Part shown: piece after piece, positions 25,210 to 36,091 of the stretch | Layout: the number at the start of each line of letters is the position of its first letter | How positions within the stretch are numbered: position 1 is the first letter of the stretch | Assembly (NCBI RefSeq): GCF_030718205.1 | Contig: NZ_JAUZQF010000019.1 | Location: 62,001-126,000 of the forward strand | Reading direction: 5' to 3' | Source: Nonomuraea turcica | Lineage (GTDB): Bacteria; Actinomycetota; Actinomycetes; Streptosporangiales; Streptosporangiaceae | Length of the DNA: 64,000 nucleotides | The notes under the pieces: model-generated | What the model was told of the DNA's origin: nothing | Seen by the model: only the letters and a program-made list of their open reading frames with translations | Databases searched by the model: none | Position numbers and translations under genes: made by a program

Positions 25210-25794
25210 AGCGGCGGCGATCGCCGCCTTCGCCATCGCGTGCAGCAGCGGCCGCATGTCCCGTCCCGGCAGCTCGCCCGCGCTGTGCGGGGTCGAGTTG
25301 AGCAGGCCGAAGACGGCGTGCGTGGCGGCGCGCAGGCGGGCCGCCGGGCACCCGGGGTGCAGCTCGGCCAGCACGGTCACCCACTCCTCGACGTAAAGCC
25401 GCTGCAGCCGCCTGATCTGCCGCCGCTGCGGCTCGGGCACGTTGCCCAGCTCTCTGTCGTGCACGGTGATCAGCGCCGGCTGCTCGATGGAGAACGTGAT
25501 CTGCACGTTGAGCAACGCGTCGAGCGCCTGCCGGGGGTCCGGGGCGGAGGTGGCGACCGCGACGGCCGACTCGCGCAGCCGCGAGCTGATGTCCAGGAGC
25601 ATCTCGGCGAGCAACGCGTCCTTGCCGCTGAAGTGCCGGTAGAGGGCCGGACCCGAGACGCCCACCGCGCCGCCGATGTCCTCGATCGAGACGCCGTGGA
25701 AGCCGCGTGCCGCGAACAGCCGGGCGGCCGCGTCCAGGATCTCCGCGCGCCTGTTGCGCCGAGGGCGGGTAGAGGTGGTGGGAGCCGTGGTCAC
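25195..25794 (-). CDS. TetR family regulator of the leucine-type operon
   Basis: The protein has 199 residues. GTG 25794 lies seven bases after TAGTAT, which suits a leaderless transcript. The HTH is at about 17-62 (EILDAAARLFAARGFHGVSI, then VGVSGPALYRHFSGKDALLA), followed by an all-helical ligand domain. It is divergent from the carboxylase operon 61 bp away. A 16-bp site in the gap is matched by one at its own 3' end. By analogy with LiuR, SaiR and mycobacterial regulators of branched-chain acid genes, it probably represses the operon until an acyl-CoA or branched acid binds. The ligand is inferred. Confidence 0.88.
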   Translation of the reverse strand: MTTAPTTSTRPRRNRRAEILDAAARLFAARGFHGVSIEDIGGAVGVSGPALYRHFSGKDALLAEMLLDISSRLRESAVAVATSAPDPRQALDALLNVQITFSIEQPALITVHDRELGNVPEPQRRQIRRLQRLYVEEWVTVLAELHPGCPAARLRAATHAVFGLLNSTPHSAGELPGRDMRPLLHAMAKAAIAAAVSER

Positions 25795-25816
25795 GTCTCA
25801 CATACTAGACGACTAC

Positions 25817-25832
25817 GTTAATGATGACTAAC
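25817..25832. promoter_or_regulatory. TetR-type operator between tetR and the carboxylase operon
   Basis: GTTAATGATGACTAAC matches GTTAnnGnnnnCTAAC of the perfect site at 25194-25209. It overlaps TAACAT (25829-25834), a possible -10 of the carboxylase operon, and lies just upstream of the tetR -10 TAGTAT (25802-25807 on the minus strand). It is well placed to repress both promoters. Confidence 0.6.
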
Positions 25833-25855
25833 ATCCGTGCCATGAGAGGGGACTC

Positions 25856-27427
25856 ATGAGCAGCGACTGGCCGGTGCTGAAGTCGGTCGCCGACCCGGGG
25901 AGCGAGGCGTACAAACACAACTCCGAGCTCAACGAGCGGCTCGCCGCCGAGCTGCTCGAACGCCTCGCCGCCGCCGCGCTCGGCGGCCCCGAGCGGTCCC
26001 GGCAGCGGCATGTCGAGCGCGGCAAGCTGCTGCCGCGCGACCGCGTCGACGGCCTGCTGGACCCGGGCTCCCGCTTCCTGGAGCTGTCGCCGCTGGCCGC
26101 GAACGGCCTCTACGACGACCAGGCGCCCGCCGCCGGGATCATCACCGGGGTCGGCCGGGTCTCCGGGCGCGAATGTGTGATCGTCGCCAACGACGCCACC
26201 GTCAAGGGAGGCACCTACTACCCGATCACCGTGAAGAAGCACCTGCGCGCGCAGGAGGTGGCCCTGCACAACCACCTGCCGTGCGTGTATCTCGTGGACT
26301 CCGGTGGAGCGTTCCTGCCCAAGCAGGACGAGGTGTTCCCGGACCGCGAGCACTTCGGGCGCATCTTCTACAACCAGGCCACGATGTCGGCTCACGGCAT
26401 CCCGCAGATCGCCGCGGTGCTCGGCTCCTGCACGGCGGGTGGCGCGTACGTGCCCGCGATGAGCGACGAGGCCGTCATCGTGCGCGGCCAGGGCACGATC
26501 TTCCTGGGCGGCCCGCCGCTGGTGAAGGCGGCCACCGGCGAGGAGGTCACGGCCGAGGAGCTCGGCGGCGGCGACCTGCACGCGAGGGTCAGCGGCGTGA
26601 CCGACCACCTGGCCGAGGACGACGCCCACGCACTCGCCATCGTCCGCGACATCGTCTCCACGCTGGCCCCGCATCCCCCTCGGCCGTGGGAGACGATCGC
26701 GCCGGAGCCGCCCCGGCACGACCCGCGTGACCTGTACGGGATCGTTCCCGGCGACACGCGGCAGCCGTACGACGTGCGCGAGGTGATCGCCAGGATCGTG
26801 GACGGCTCGCGTTTCCTGGAGTTCAAGGCGGAGTACGGCTCGACGCTCGTGACCGGGTTCGCCCACGTTCACGGCCACCCGGTGGGGATCGTGGCGAACA
26901 ACGGCATCCTGTTCAGCGAGTCCGCCATGAAGGGCGCGCACTTCATCGAACTGTGCGACCAGCGCCGCATCCCCCTGGTCTTCCTGCAGAACATCAGCGG
27001 GTTCATGGTCGGCAAGGCGTACGAGGCGGGCGGCATAGCCAAGCACGGCGCCAAGATGGTCACCGCCGTGTCCTGCGCGCGAGTGCCCAAGTTCACGATC
27101 GTGATCGGCGGGTCGTTCGGGGCCGGGAACTATGCGATGGCCGGGCGGGCGTACGCGCCCAGGTTCCTGTGGATGTGGCCGAACGCCCGCATCTCGGTCA
27201 TGGGCGGAGAGCAGGCCGCGAACGTTCTCACCACTGTCGGCAACGCCGACGCCGATGCGATCAGGGCCCAGTACGAGCACCAGGGGAACCCGTACTACTC
27301 CACGGCCAGGCTCTGGGACGACGGCGTGATCGACCCGCTCGACACCCGCACCGTTCTCGGCCTGGCGCTGTCCGCCGCGGCCAACGCCCCGCTCGAGCCC
27401 GCAGGCTACGGCATCTTTCGGATGTGA
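25856..27427 (+). CDS. Acyl-CoA carboxylase beta subunit (methylcrotonyl-CoA carboxylase type)
   Basis: The protein has 523 residues; ATG 25856 follows GAGAGGGG. It is a biotin-dependent carboxyltransferase with two crotonase-like halves. The N-terminal half has RGKLLPRDRVDGLLDPGSRF and CTAGGAYVPAMSDEAVIVRG. The C-terminal half has GIVANNGILFSESAMKGAHF, FLQNISGFMVGKAYEAGGIA and GGSFGAGNYAMAGRAYAPRF, which form the oxyanion holes. These segments look like 3-methylcrotonyl-CoA carboxylase beta more than propionyl-CoA carboxylase. It moves CO2 from carboxybiotin to the acyl-CoA in leucine breakdown. The operon continues with the alpha subunit, HMG-CoA lyase and an acyl-CoA dehydrogenase. Confidence 0.9.
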   Translation: MSSDWPVLKSVADPGSEAYKHNSELNERLAAELLERLAAAALGGPERSRQRHVERGKLLPRDRVDGLLDPGSRFLELSPLAANGLYDDQAPAAGIITGVGRVSGRECVIVANDATVKGGTYYPITVKKHLRAQEVALHNHLPCVYLVDSGGAFLPKQDEVFPDREHFGRIFYNQATMSAHGIPQIAAVLGSCTAGGAYVPAMSDEAVIVRGQGTIFLGGPPLVKAATGEEVTAEELGGGDLHARVSGVTDHLAEDDAHALAIVRDIVSTLAPHPPRPWETIAPEPPRHDPRDLYGIVPGDTRQPYDVREVIARIVDGSRFLEFKAEYGSTLVTGFAHVHGHPVGIVANNGILFSESAMKGAHFIELCDQRRIPLVFLQNISGFMVGKAYEAGGIAKHGAKMVTAVSCARVPKFTIVIGGSFGAGNYAMAGRAYAPRFLWMWPNARISVMGGEQAANVLTTVGNADADAIRAQYEHQGNPYYSTARLWDDGVIDPLDTRTVLGLALSAAANAPLEPAGYGIFRM

Positions 27428-27438
27428 CGGATGTGACC

Positions 27439-29537
<2,099 letters not shown>

Positions 29538-29538
<1 letters not shown>

Positions 29539-30440
29539 TGCCGTACCCGATGGAAGGCCTTCCGCAGCAGGTCACGATCTACGAGGTCGGGCCGCGCGAC
29601 GGGCTGCAGAACGAGTCCGCGGTCGTGCCCGTCGAGGTCAAGGCCGAGTTCATCGACCGGCTCGCGGACGCGGGGCACAAGGTGATCGAGGCGACCAGCT
29701 TCGTGCACCCGAAGTGGGTGCCGCAGCTGGCCGACTCCGACGAGCTGCTCACCAGGCTGCACCGCAGGTCGGGCGTGCGCTACCCGGTGCTGGTCCCGAA
29801 CCTGCGCGGCCTGGACCGGGCGCTCGACCGGGGCGTGGACGAGATCGCGATCTTCGCCAGCGCCACCGAGACGTTCGCGGCCAAGAACCTCAACCGGAGC
29901 CTGGAGAGCCAGTTCGAGATGTTCGAGCCGGTCGTCGCCAGGGCGGTGGACAACGGCGTCCAGGTGCGGGCGTACATATCGATGTGCTTCGGCGACCCCT
30001 GGGAGGGGCCGACGCCTATCTCGCAGGTGGTCACGGTCGGCGAGCGGCTGCTCGGGCTCGGCTGCTACGAGCTGTCACTCGGCGACACCATCGGCGTCGG
30101 CACGCCCGGCCACGTGACGGCGCTGATCAAGGCGTTCCGCCGGCCGGACCGGCTCGCCGTGCACTTCCACGACACCTACGGCCAGGCGCTCGCCAACACG
30201 CTGGCCGCGCTGCGGGCGGGCGTGACCACCGTGGACGCCTCCACGGGCGGCATCGGCGGCTGCCCATACGCCGAGTCCGCCACCGGCAACCTCGCCACCG
30301 AAGATCTCGTGTGGATGCTGCGCGGACTCGGCATCGAGACCGGGCTGGACCTGGGCAAGCTCGTCGCCACCAGCACCTGGCTGGCGGAGCTGCTCGGCCG
30401 GCCCAGCCCATCCCGCGTCGTGCAGGCCCTGTCCAAATAG
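29538..30440 (+). CDS. Hydroxymethylglutaryl-CoA lyase
   Basis: The protein has 300 residues. ATG 29538 overlaps the previous stop by one base (TGATG). The TIM-barrel metal enzyme splits HMG-CoA into acetoacetate and acetyl-CoA, the last step of leucine breakdown. VTIYEVGPRDGLQNE holds the Arg-Asp pair that binds substrate and metal, VHFHDTYGQALANTL holds the metal-binding His pair, and GIGGCPYAESATGNLATED is the signature loop with the catalytic Cys. The C-terminus ends ALSK. The codons for ALSK plus stop are repeated four times in tandem across the stop, an odd feature described separately. Confidence 0.94.
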
Positions 30441-30485
30441 GCGCTGTCGAAATAGGCCCTGTCGAAATAAGCGCTGTCGAAAGGC
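30426..30485 (+). repeat. Four 15-bp tandem copies spanning the HMG-CoA lyase stop
   Basis: Units at 30426-30440, 30441-30455, 30456-30470 and 30471-30485 follow GCNCTGTCNAAA plus TAG, TAG, TAA and GGC. Each would read Ala-Leu-Ser-Lys, the first three followed by stop. Only the first is translated as the end of the lyase. The last supplies GAAAGG, the likely ribosome site of the next gene. Differences between units are mostly synonymous. Confidence 0.9.
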
Positions 30486-30489
30486 TGAC

Positions 30490-31626
30490 ATGCTCAAGGA
30501 CGAGTACGAAGAGCTGCGCAAGACGGTCGAGGCGTTCGCCCGCGACGTGGTGGCGCCCGTGATCGGCGACTATTACGAGCGCGAGGAGTTCCCGTACGAC
30601 ATCGTGCGTCAGATGGGCGTGATGGGCCTGTTCGGCCTGCCGTTCCCCGAGGAGTACGGCGGGATGGGCGGCGACTACTTCGCCCTGTGCCTGGCCCTGG
30701 AGGAGCTGGCCCGCGTCGACTCCAGCGTGTCGATCACCCTGGAGGCGGCGGTATCGCTGGGCGCGATGCCGATCTACCGGTTCGGCACCGAGGAGCAGCG
30801 CGCGCACTGGCTGCCCAGGCTCACCTCCGGCGCCGAGCTGGGCGCCTTCGGCCTGACCGAGCCGGGCGGCGGCACGGACGTGCCGGGCGGGATGCGGACC
30901 ACGGCCGTGCTGGACGGCGCGGAATGGGTGATCAACGGGACGAAGGCGTTCATCACGAACTCTGGCACCGACATCACCAGCGTCGTCGGCGTGGCCGCGC
31001 TCACCGGTGAACGGGAGATCTCCACGATCCTCGTCCCCAGCGGCACCCCGGGCTTCACCGTCTCCAAGAAGTACTCCAAGGTCGGCTGGAACGCCTCCGA
31101 CACCCGCGAGCTGTCCTTCGCCGACTGCCGCGTGCCCGCCGGCAACCTCCTCGGCGGGCACGGCCGCGGCTACGCCCAGTTCCTCCAGATCCTGGACGAG
31201 GGCCGCATCGCGATCGCCGCGCTCAGCGTGGGACTGGCCCAGGGCTGCGTGGACGAGTGCCTGAAGTACGTCAGGGACAGGAAGGCGTTCGGCCATCCGA
31301 TCGGCCACTACCAGGCCATCCAGTTCAAGATCGCCGACATGGAGGCGCGCGCCCACACCGCCCGTCTGGCCTACTACCACGCGGCCGAGCGCATGCTGGC
31401 CGGGCAGCCGTTCAAGAAGGAGGCGGCGATCGCCAAGCTGGTGGCGTCCAACGCGGCCATGGACAACTCCCGCGAGGCCACGCAGGTGTTCGGCGGGTAC
31501 GGGTTCATGAACGAGTTCCCCGTCGGCCGCTTCTACCGCGACGCCAAGATCCTGGAGATCGGGGAGGGCACGAGCGAGGTCCAGCGCATGCTCATCGCCC
31601 GCCAGCTCGGCCTCGGCGACCTGTAG
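30490..31626 (+). CDS. Acyl-CoA dehydrogenase (branched-chain type)
   Basis: The protein has 378 residues; ATG 30490 follows GAAAGG. It is a full-length FAD acyl-CoA dehydrogenase: GAFGLTEPGGGTDVPGG and ITNSGTDI contact flavin and substrate, YVRDRKAFGHPIGHYQAIQF is the signature, and QVFGGYGFMNEFPVGRFYRD lies near the end. A Glu is present at the MCAD-type catalytic position (E359 in IGEGTSEVQ), whereas isovaleryl-CoA dehydrogenases use a different Glu. From its operon it should oxidise isovaleryl-CoA or a related branched acyl-CoA, much like mycobacterial FadE19; that substrate is inference. Confidence 0.9.
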   Translation: MLKDEYEELRKTVEAFARDVVAPVIGDYYEREEFPYDIVRQMGVMGLFGLPFPEEYGGMGGDYFALCLALEELARVDSSVSITLEAAVSLGAMPIYRFGTEEQRAHWLPRLTSGAELGAFGLTEPGGGTDVPGGMRTTAVLDGAEWVINGTKAFITNSGTDITSVVGVAALTGEREISTILVPSGTPGFTVSKKYSKVGWNASDTRELSFADCRVPAGNLLGGHGRGYAQFLQILDEGRIAIAALSVGLAQGCVDECLKYVRDRKAFGHPIGHYQAIQFKIADMEARAHTARLAYYHAAERMLAGQPFKKEAAIAKLVASNAAMDNSREATQVFGGYGFMNEFPVGRFYRDAKILEIGEGTSEVQRMLIARQLGLGDL

Positions 31627-31671
31627 GGGGTATTTGCGCAGGCGATGCAGCACCGTCTAATGTCATTGGTC

Positions 31672-32106
31672 ATGACGGCTGACGATCTTCTCATCAGGAG
31701 GGCGGAGAAGTCGGACGCGGACGAGGTGTTCGCGTTGGCGCGCGACTTCGGGCTGACGTTCCGGCCCGAGCGCGAGGCTTTCGACGCCGCCCTGCCCGAG
31801 CTGCTGGCGAACGACGACGCCCTGCTGCTCACGGCCGTTGTGAACGGGCACGTCCACGGTTACCTGCTGGGGTTCGTGCATTTGACGTTGTTCGCGAACG
31901 GGCCCGTCGCCTGGGTCGAGGAGGCCATGGTCCAGCCAGGGTCGCGCCGGCAGGGGCTCGGGCGGGCGCTGCTGGAGGAGTTCGAGCGGTGGGCCCGCTC
32001 ACGCCAGGCGGGATACGTGGCCATGGCGACGCGGCGGGCGCCGGAGTTCTACCACGCGCTCGGATACGAGGCCTCGGCCACGTTCTTCCGCAAGGTGCTG
32101 CGCTAG
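31672..32106 (+). CDS. GNAT family N-acetyltransferase
   Basis: The protein has 144 residues from ATG 31672; ATG 31660 and 31645 are also in frame. TAATGT eight bases upstream suggests a -10 box and a leaderless transcript. The GNAT core is clear: IRRAEKSDADEVFALARDFG at the start, WVEEAMVQPGSRRQGLGRAL with the acetyl-CoA loop (Q/RxxGxG/A), and FYHALGYEASATFFRKVL at the end. Substrate is unknown. It follows the leucine-type operon but probably has its own promoter. Confidence 0.85.
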   Translation: MTADDLLIRRAEKSDADEVFALARDFGLTFRPEREAFDAALPELLANDDALLLTAVVNGHVHGYLLGFVHLTLFANGPVAWVEEAMVQPGSRRQGLGRALLEEFERWARSRQAGYVAMATRRAPEFYHALGYEASATFFRKVLR

Positions 32107-32221
32107 CTCCTGCTTCCCGCACCCGGCGCCGGCCGCCGGCCAGGACCGTCACCGGAGTGCGGCCGTCTCAAGGGCTGGCGTGCCGGAACTTCTGTCGGAG
32201 ACGGATGGCATCCTTGCCTAC

Positions 32222-35200
32222 GTGAGTATCCACGCCGTGAGCCCCTTGTTCGTCGGGCGTGCCCGCGAGCTCGCCGTGCTCGGAGACGCTCTGGCCAGAG
32301 CGCGTGCCGGGGTGCCGTCCACCGTGCTGGTCGGCGGCGAGGCCGGGGTCGGCAAGACGCGGTTGGTCGGCGAGTTCGCCGGCCGGGCCGACGACGCCAG
32401 GGCGCTCGTCGGCGGCTGTCTGGAGCTGGGCACGGAGGGCCTGCCGTTCGCGCCGTTCACCGCCGTTCTGCGCGGGCTCGTGCGGGAGCTGGGCCGCGAC
32501 GGGGTCGCGGCGCTCGTGCCCGGAGGCGCGACGGGCGGTCTGGCGCGGCTGCTGCCCGAGTTCGGCGAGCCGGACAAGGACGGCCCTGAAGCCAGGGCCC
32601 GACTGTTCGAGCTGGTGCTGGGGCTGCTGGAGCGGCTGGCCGAGGAGCGCGCCGTCGTGCTCGTGGTCGAGGACGCGCACTGGGCCGACCGGTCCACCCG
32701 CGACCTGCTGTCGTTCCTGGTCCGCTACCAGCGCACCGCGGGCCGGTTACTGATCGTGGTCACCTACCGCACCGACGAGCTGCACCGCACCCACCCGCTG
32801 CGGCCGATGCTCGCCGAGCTGAGCCGGGTGGAGTGGGTGGCCAGGGCCGACCTGCGCAGGCTGACCCGCCGGGAGGCGGTCGCCCAGGCGGCCAGCATCC
32901 TGGAGCGGGAGCCGTCCCCCGCCGACATGGACCTGATCTACGCGCGCAGCGAAGGCAACCCGCTGTTCGTCGAGGCGCTGCTCAGCGAGGCCGGCGGCGG
33001 TGACGCGCTGCCCGAGTCGCTGCGCGACCTGCTGCTCGCCAGCGTCGAGCGGCTGCCGGAGGAGACCCAGGAGCTGCTGCGGGTGGCCAGTGCGGGCGGC
33101 CAGCGCCTCGAGCACGACCTGCTCTCCGCGGTCGCCGGGCTCGACGAGAGCGCGCTCTCGCGCGCGCTGCGGCCCGCCGTGGCCGGCAACGTGCTGGTGG
33201 TTGACGGCGAGGGCTACAGCTTCAGGCACGCGCTCATCCGCGAGGCGCTCCACGACGACCTGCTGCCCGGCGAGCACACCCGCCTGCACGTGCGCTACGC
33301 CGAAGCGCTGGAGCGCGACCTGTCGATCCTGCCCGCCCCGCGCGGCGCGATCGAGCTGGCCCACCATTGGCACTCCGCCCACGACTCCACCTGGGCGCTG
33401 GTCAGCGCATGGCACGCGGCCGCCGCCGCCCGCAAGTCCACTGCTTACGACGAGCAACTCGGCATGCTGTCCAGGGTGCTGGAGCTGTGGGACCAGGTGC
33501 CCGACGCGGCCGAGCGCATCGGCTGCGACCGGCTCGACGTGCTCAAGCAGATCGCCACGGTGGCTCACCTCGCCGGCGAGTACGAGCGGTCCATCGCCCT
33601 GGCCAGCGCCGCGCTGGCCGAGCTGGACCAGGAGGCCGACCCGATCAGGACCGCCGTCGTGCTGCGCCAGCGCGGGCTGACCCGCTACGACCTGGGACGC
33701 TCCGGCTACCTCGACGACCTGCGCCGCGCCGCCGAGTTGGTGCCCGCCGACCCGCCGAGCAAGCTCCGCGGGCAGGTGCTCGAGACCTTGTCACGCATGC
33801 TCCACGGGCCCGAGGACTGGCCGGAGAAGATCGCCACGGCCGAGCAGGCCAGGCAGATCGCCCGCGAGGTGGGCGATGCCAACGTCGAGGCGCACGCCCT
33901 CATCAACCTGGCCTGGGCGCGCTTCGGCTATTCCGAGGTCGAAGCCCAGATGGCGGCCTTCGCCGAGGCGCGAGGCATCGCCGCCGGCGGGGGCGCTTAC
34001 AACGCGCTGATGCGCTGGGCCATCTCCGAGTCCGACGCGCTGGAGGGCGCGGGCTGGCACGAGCGGGCCGCCCAGGTCGCCAGGGACGGCGCCGAGGAGG
34101 CCGCCCACTACGGCCTGGCCCGCACGTCGGGCGCGTTCCTGGCGATCAACCTGGCCGAGCCGCTGGTGTCGCTCGGGCGGTGGGACGAGGCGCTCCAGGT
34201 CATCGAGCACGCGCTCGACCTCACACCGCCGGCTCCCTACCGGGCCAGCCTGCAGGGATTCGTCACGGACATCGCCCTCGCACGTGGGCAGTTCGACCGG
34301 GCGGAGCAGATGCTGGGGGCCTCGCGCAGCGTGTTGTCGCGGGGCACATACCGGGATCAGACGGTGCTGCCGCATCTGTGCAGGGAGGTGCAGCTGCTGC
34401 AGGGGCGCGGTCAGATGGAGGAGGCGGTACGCGTGGCGGCGCGCGTGCTGGAGGAGCGCGATCTGGTGTCCAGTCCGCGTTATGTCTGGCCGGTGCTGGT
34501 GACCTTCGCCCGGCTCCTGCTGGCCGTCGTGCCGCCCGCGCTCCGTTCCTGGTCCACCGCCGGTCTCGCCCAGTCCGGTGCCGGTGTGGGCGCTGCTCAG
34601 TCGGGCACCGGTGTGGGCGCTGCTCAGTCGGGCACCGGCGGAGGCGCTGCTCAGTCCGGCTCCGCCGCGGGCGCTCAGTCCGGCTCCGCCGCGGGCGTGG
34701 GCGCGGCGCACGCTTCCGGCGCGCTAGCGCAGTTCGGTCTGGCGCTCCTGCCGCGGCTGCGGGCGCTGGGGCAGGGGCTCGCGGTCGTGGGGGATCTGCA
34801 GCAGGCGCACCGGCTCACGTTCAGCGCGTTGACCGGGCCGGAGACCCCGATCGAGGACGCAGCGGAGCTGGCCGCCTGGCAGGTCAAGGCATGGGATCTG
34901 GCGGCGGGGGCGTGGGCGGCGCTGCGACAGCCGTACGCGGAGGCGAGGAGCACGCTGGGGGCCGCGCAGGCGGCGCTGGCGACCGGGGACCGGCAGGAGG
35001 CGGCCGTGCGGCTGACGCGGACGCGGGAGCTGGCCGCGCACCTTGGGGCCACGCCGCTGCTGGAGCAGATCGACGTCTTCGGGCGGCGGGCCAGGATCGG
35101 GGGCTCCGAGGAGTCGGCCGCGGACGGGCAGCCGACACTGGGTCTGACGGCGCGGGAGCTGGAGGTGCTGCGCGAGGTGGCGAACGGGCGGAGCAACCGG

Positions 35201-35338
35201 GAGATCGCCGAGGCGCTGTTCATCTCGGTCAAGACGGTGAGCGTGCACGTATCGAACATTCTGGCCAAGCTCGGGGCAGCCACCCGAGGCGAGGCCGCCG
35301 CCACCGCCCACCGCCTCCACCTCTTCGACGCCCCGTGA
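32222..35338 (+). CDS. Large ATP-binding LuxR family regulator (LAL)
   Basis: From GTG 32222 the protein has 1038 residues; GTG 32180 is also possible. The N-terminal NTPase has Walker A (VGGEAGVGKTRLVGEFAG) and Walker B (AVVLVVEDAHWADRS). The middle is a long run of TPR-like helices. The C-terminus is a LuxR HTH (LTARELEVLREVANGRSNRE, then EALFISVKTVSVHVSNILAK). This is the MalT/PikD-like LAL layout, an ATP-dependent activator that often controls secondary metabolism or sugar use. A 27-bp tandem repeat (34583-34687) adds a GVGAAQSGT linker within the TPR region. No obvious target operon is adjacent; the next tract is noncoding. Confidence 0.88.
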   Translation: MSIHAVSPLFVGRARELAVLGDALARARAGVPSTVLVGGEAGVGKTRLVGEFAGRADDARALVGGCLELGTEGLPFAPFTAVLRGLVRELGRDGVAALVPGGATGGLARLLPEFGEPDKDGPEARARLFELVLGLLERLAEERAVVLVVEDAHWADRSTRDLLSFLVRYQRTAGRLLIVVTYRTDELHRTHPLRPMLAELSRVEWVARADLRRLTRREAVAQAASILEREPSPADMDLIYARSEGNPLFVEALLSEAGGGDALPESLRDLLLASVERLPEETQELLRVASAGGQRLEHDLLSAVAGLDESALSRALRPAVAGNVLVVDGEGYSFRHALIREALHDDLLPGEHTRLHVRYAEALERDLSILPAPRGAIELAHHWHSAHDSTWALVSAWHAAAAARKSTAYDEQLGMLSRVLELWDQVPDAAERIGCDRLDVLKQIATVAHLAGEYERSIALASAALAELDQEADPIRTAVVLRQRGLTRYDLGRSGYLDDLRRAAELVPADPPSKLRGQVLETLSRMLHGPEDWPEKIATAEQARQIAREVGDANVEAHALINLAWARFGYSEVEAQMAAFAEARGIAAGGGAYNALMRWAISESDALEGAGWHERAAQVARDGAEEAAHYGLARTSGAFLAINLAEPLVSLGRWDEALQVIEHALDLTPPAPYRASLQGFVTDIALARGQFDRAEQMLGASRSVLSRGTYRDQTVLPHLCREVQLLQGRGQMEEAVRVAARVLEERDLVSSPRYVWPVLVTFARLLLAVVPPALRSWSTAGLAQSGAGVGAAQSGTGVGAAQSGTGGGAAQSGSAAGAQSGSAAGVGAAHASGALAQFGLALLPRLRALGQGLAVVGDLQQAHRLTFSALTGPETPIEDAAELAAWQVKAWDLAAGAWAALRQPYAEARSTLGAAQAALATGDRQEAAVRLTRTRELAAHLGATPLLEQIDVFGRRARIGGSEESAADGQPTLGLTARELEVLREVANGRSNREIAEALFISVKTVSVHVSNILAKLGAATRGEAAATAHRLHLFDAP
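34583..34687. repeat. 27-bp tandem repeat inside the LuxR gene
   Basis: Units at 34583-34609 and 34610-34636 are identical (they start GGTGTGGGCGCTGCTCAGTC). 34637-34663 is a diverged copy and 34664-34687 a 24-bp shortened copy. They code for GVGAAQSGT-like peptides in frame, a flexible Gly/Ala/Ser linker. Confidence 0.85.
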
Positions 35339-36091
35339 CGGGCGCACCTCCCGCGCCGAACGGCCGCTCGTGCTATCGACCGCCCGCCTATCGCCCGCCG
35401 CGTCCGTGACCCGTGCTGGCCGTGCCGGTCTCGTGCTGGCCGAGCTGGCCCGCCCATGCTGGCCCGTGCCCGTCTGCCTCGTGCTGCCCCGTGTCCGTGC
35501 TGCCCCGTGTCCGTGCTGCCCCGTGTCCGTGCTGTCTCGTGCTGGCCGTGTCCGTGCTGGCCCTGCCCATCTGATCCGTGCCCGTGCTGGCCCGTGCCAT
35601 CTCGTGCTGGCATGTGCCGTCTCGTGCCGGCCTATGCCGGTCTTGTGCTGGGCCGCGTTGGTCCCACGCTGGCTTGGTGGTTTGGCTTTGTGCGGGCCGG
35701 GGCGCCGTGCAGCCGTTGCGTCGCTCGTTGCTCGCGCTTCGGCAGCGCGGCCGATTCGCACCTTGCGTCGCGCGGCCGTGTGGCTTCGTGCGGGCGTGGC
35801 TTCGGGTCCCAGACTCCTCAGGTGCACGGTGGCTGGTGCTTCTGCGTCGTGCCGGGCTGTGGCTCGTCTCATGGCACGGCTGCGCGCCTTGGCCGCTGGG
35901 GTCGACAGCGCGCGTCGGCGGCCGCAGCTCTCCAGACGCGGGCTTTCCGTTCCACCCCCATCTTGTACGGCTTCGCCACGTGGACCGCCACCCGCCGCAC
36001 GTGGCCGGGGGCCTCCAGGAAACGCCCTCTGACCCCGCACAGGGCCGGGCGCCGTTACGTGCGCACCGGACCCGATGGCCGTGGTGAGCGC
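35339..36091. repeat. Noncoding tract with a degenerate 15-bp minisatellite
   Basis: No gene is credible in these 753 bp. From about 35396 to 35660, copies of a 15-bp unit close to CCGTGCTGCCCCGTGT repeat about 15 times with many changes; three copies at about 35495-35535 are nearly identical. Open frames across it only reflect the repeat. The rest (35670-36091) is GC-rich with no ribosome site, tRNA-like fold or clear hairpin; a fragment near 35965-36085 may be a decayed gene end, but I cannot place it. Confidence 0.6.

Noticed and set aside
32107..32179. GC-rich hairpin after the GNAT gene as a terminator
   Set aside because: Several short GCCGG/CCGGC pairs overlap, and none gives a single convincing stem.
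35396..35660. CRISPR array
   Set aside because: Units are directly tandem and degenerate with no unique spacers, and no cas genes are near.
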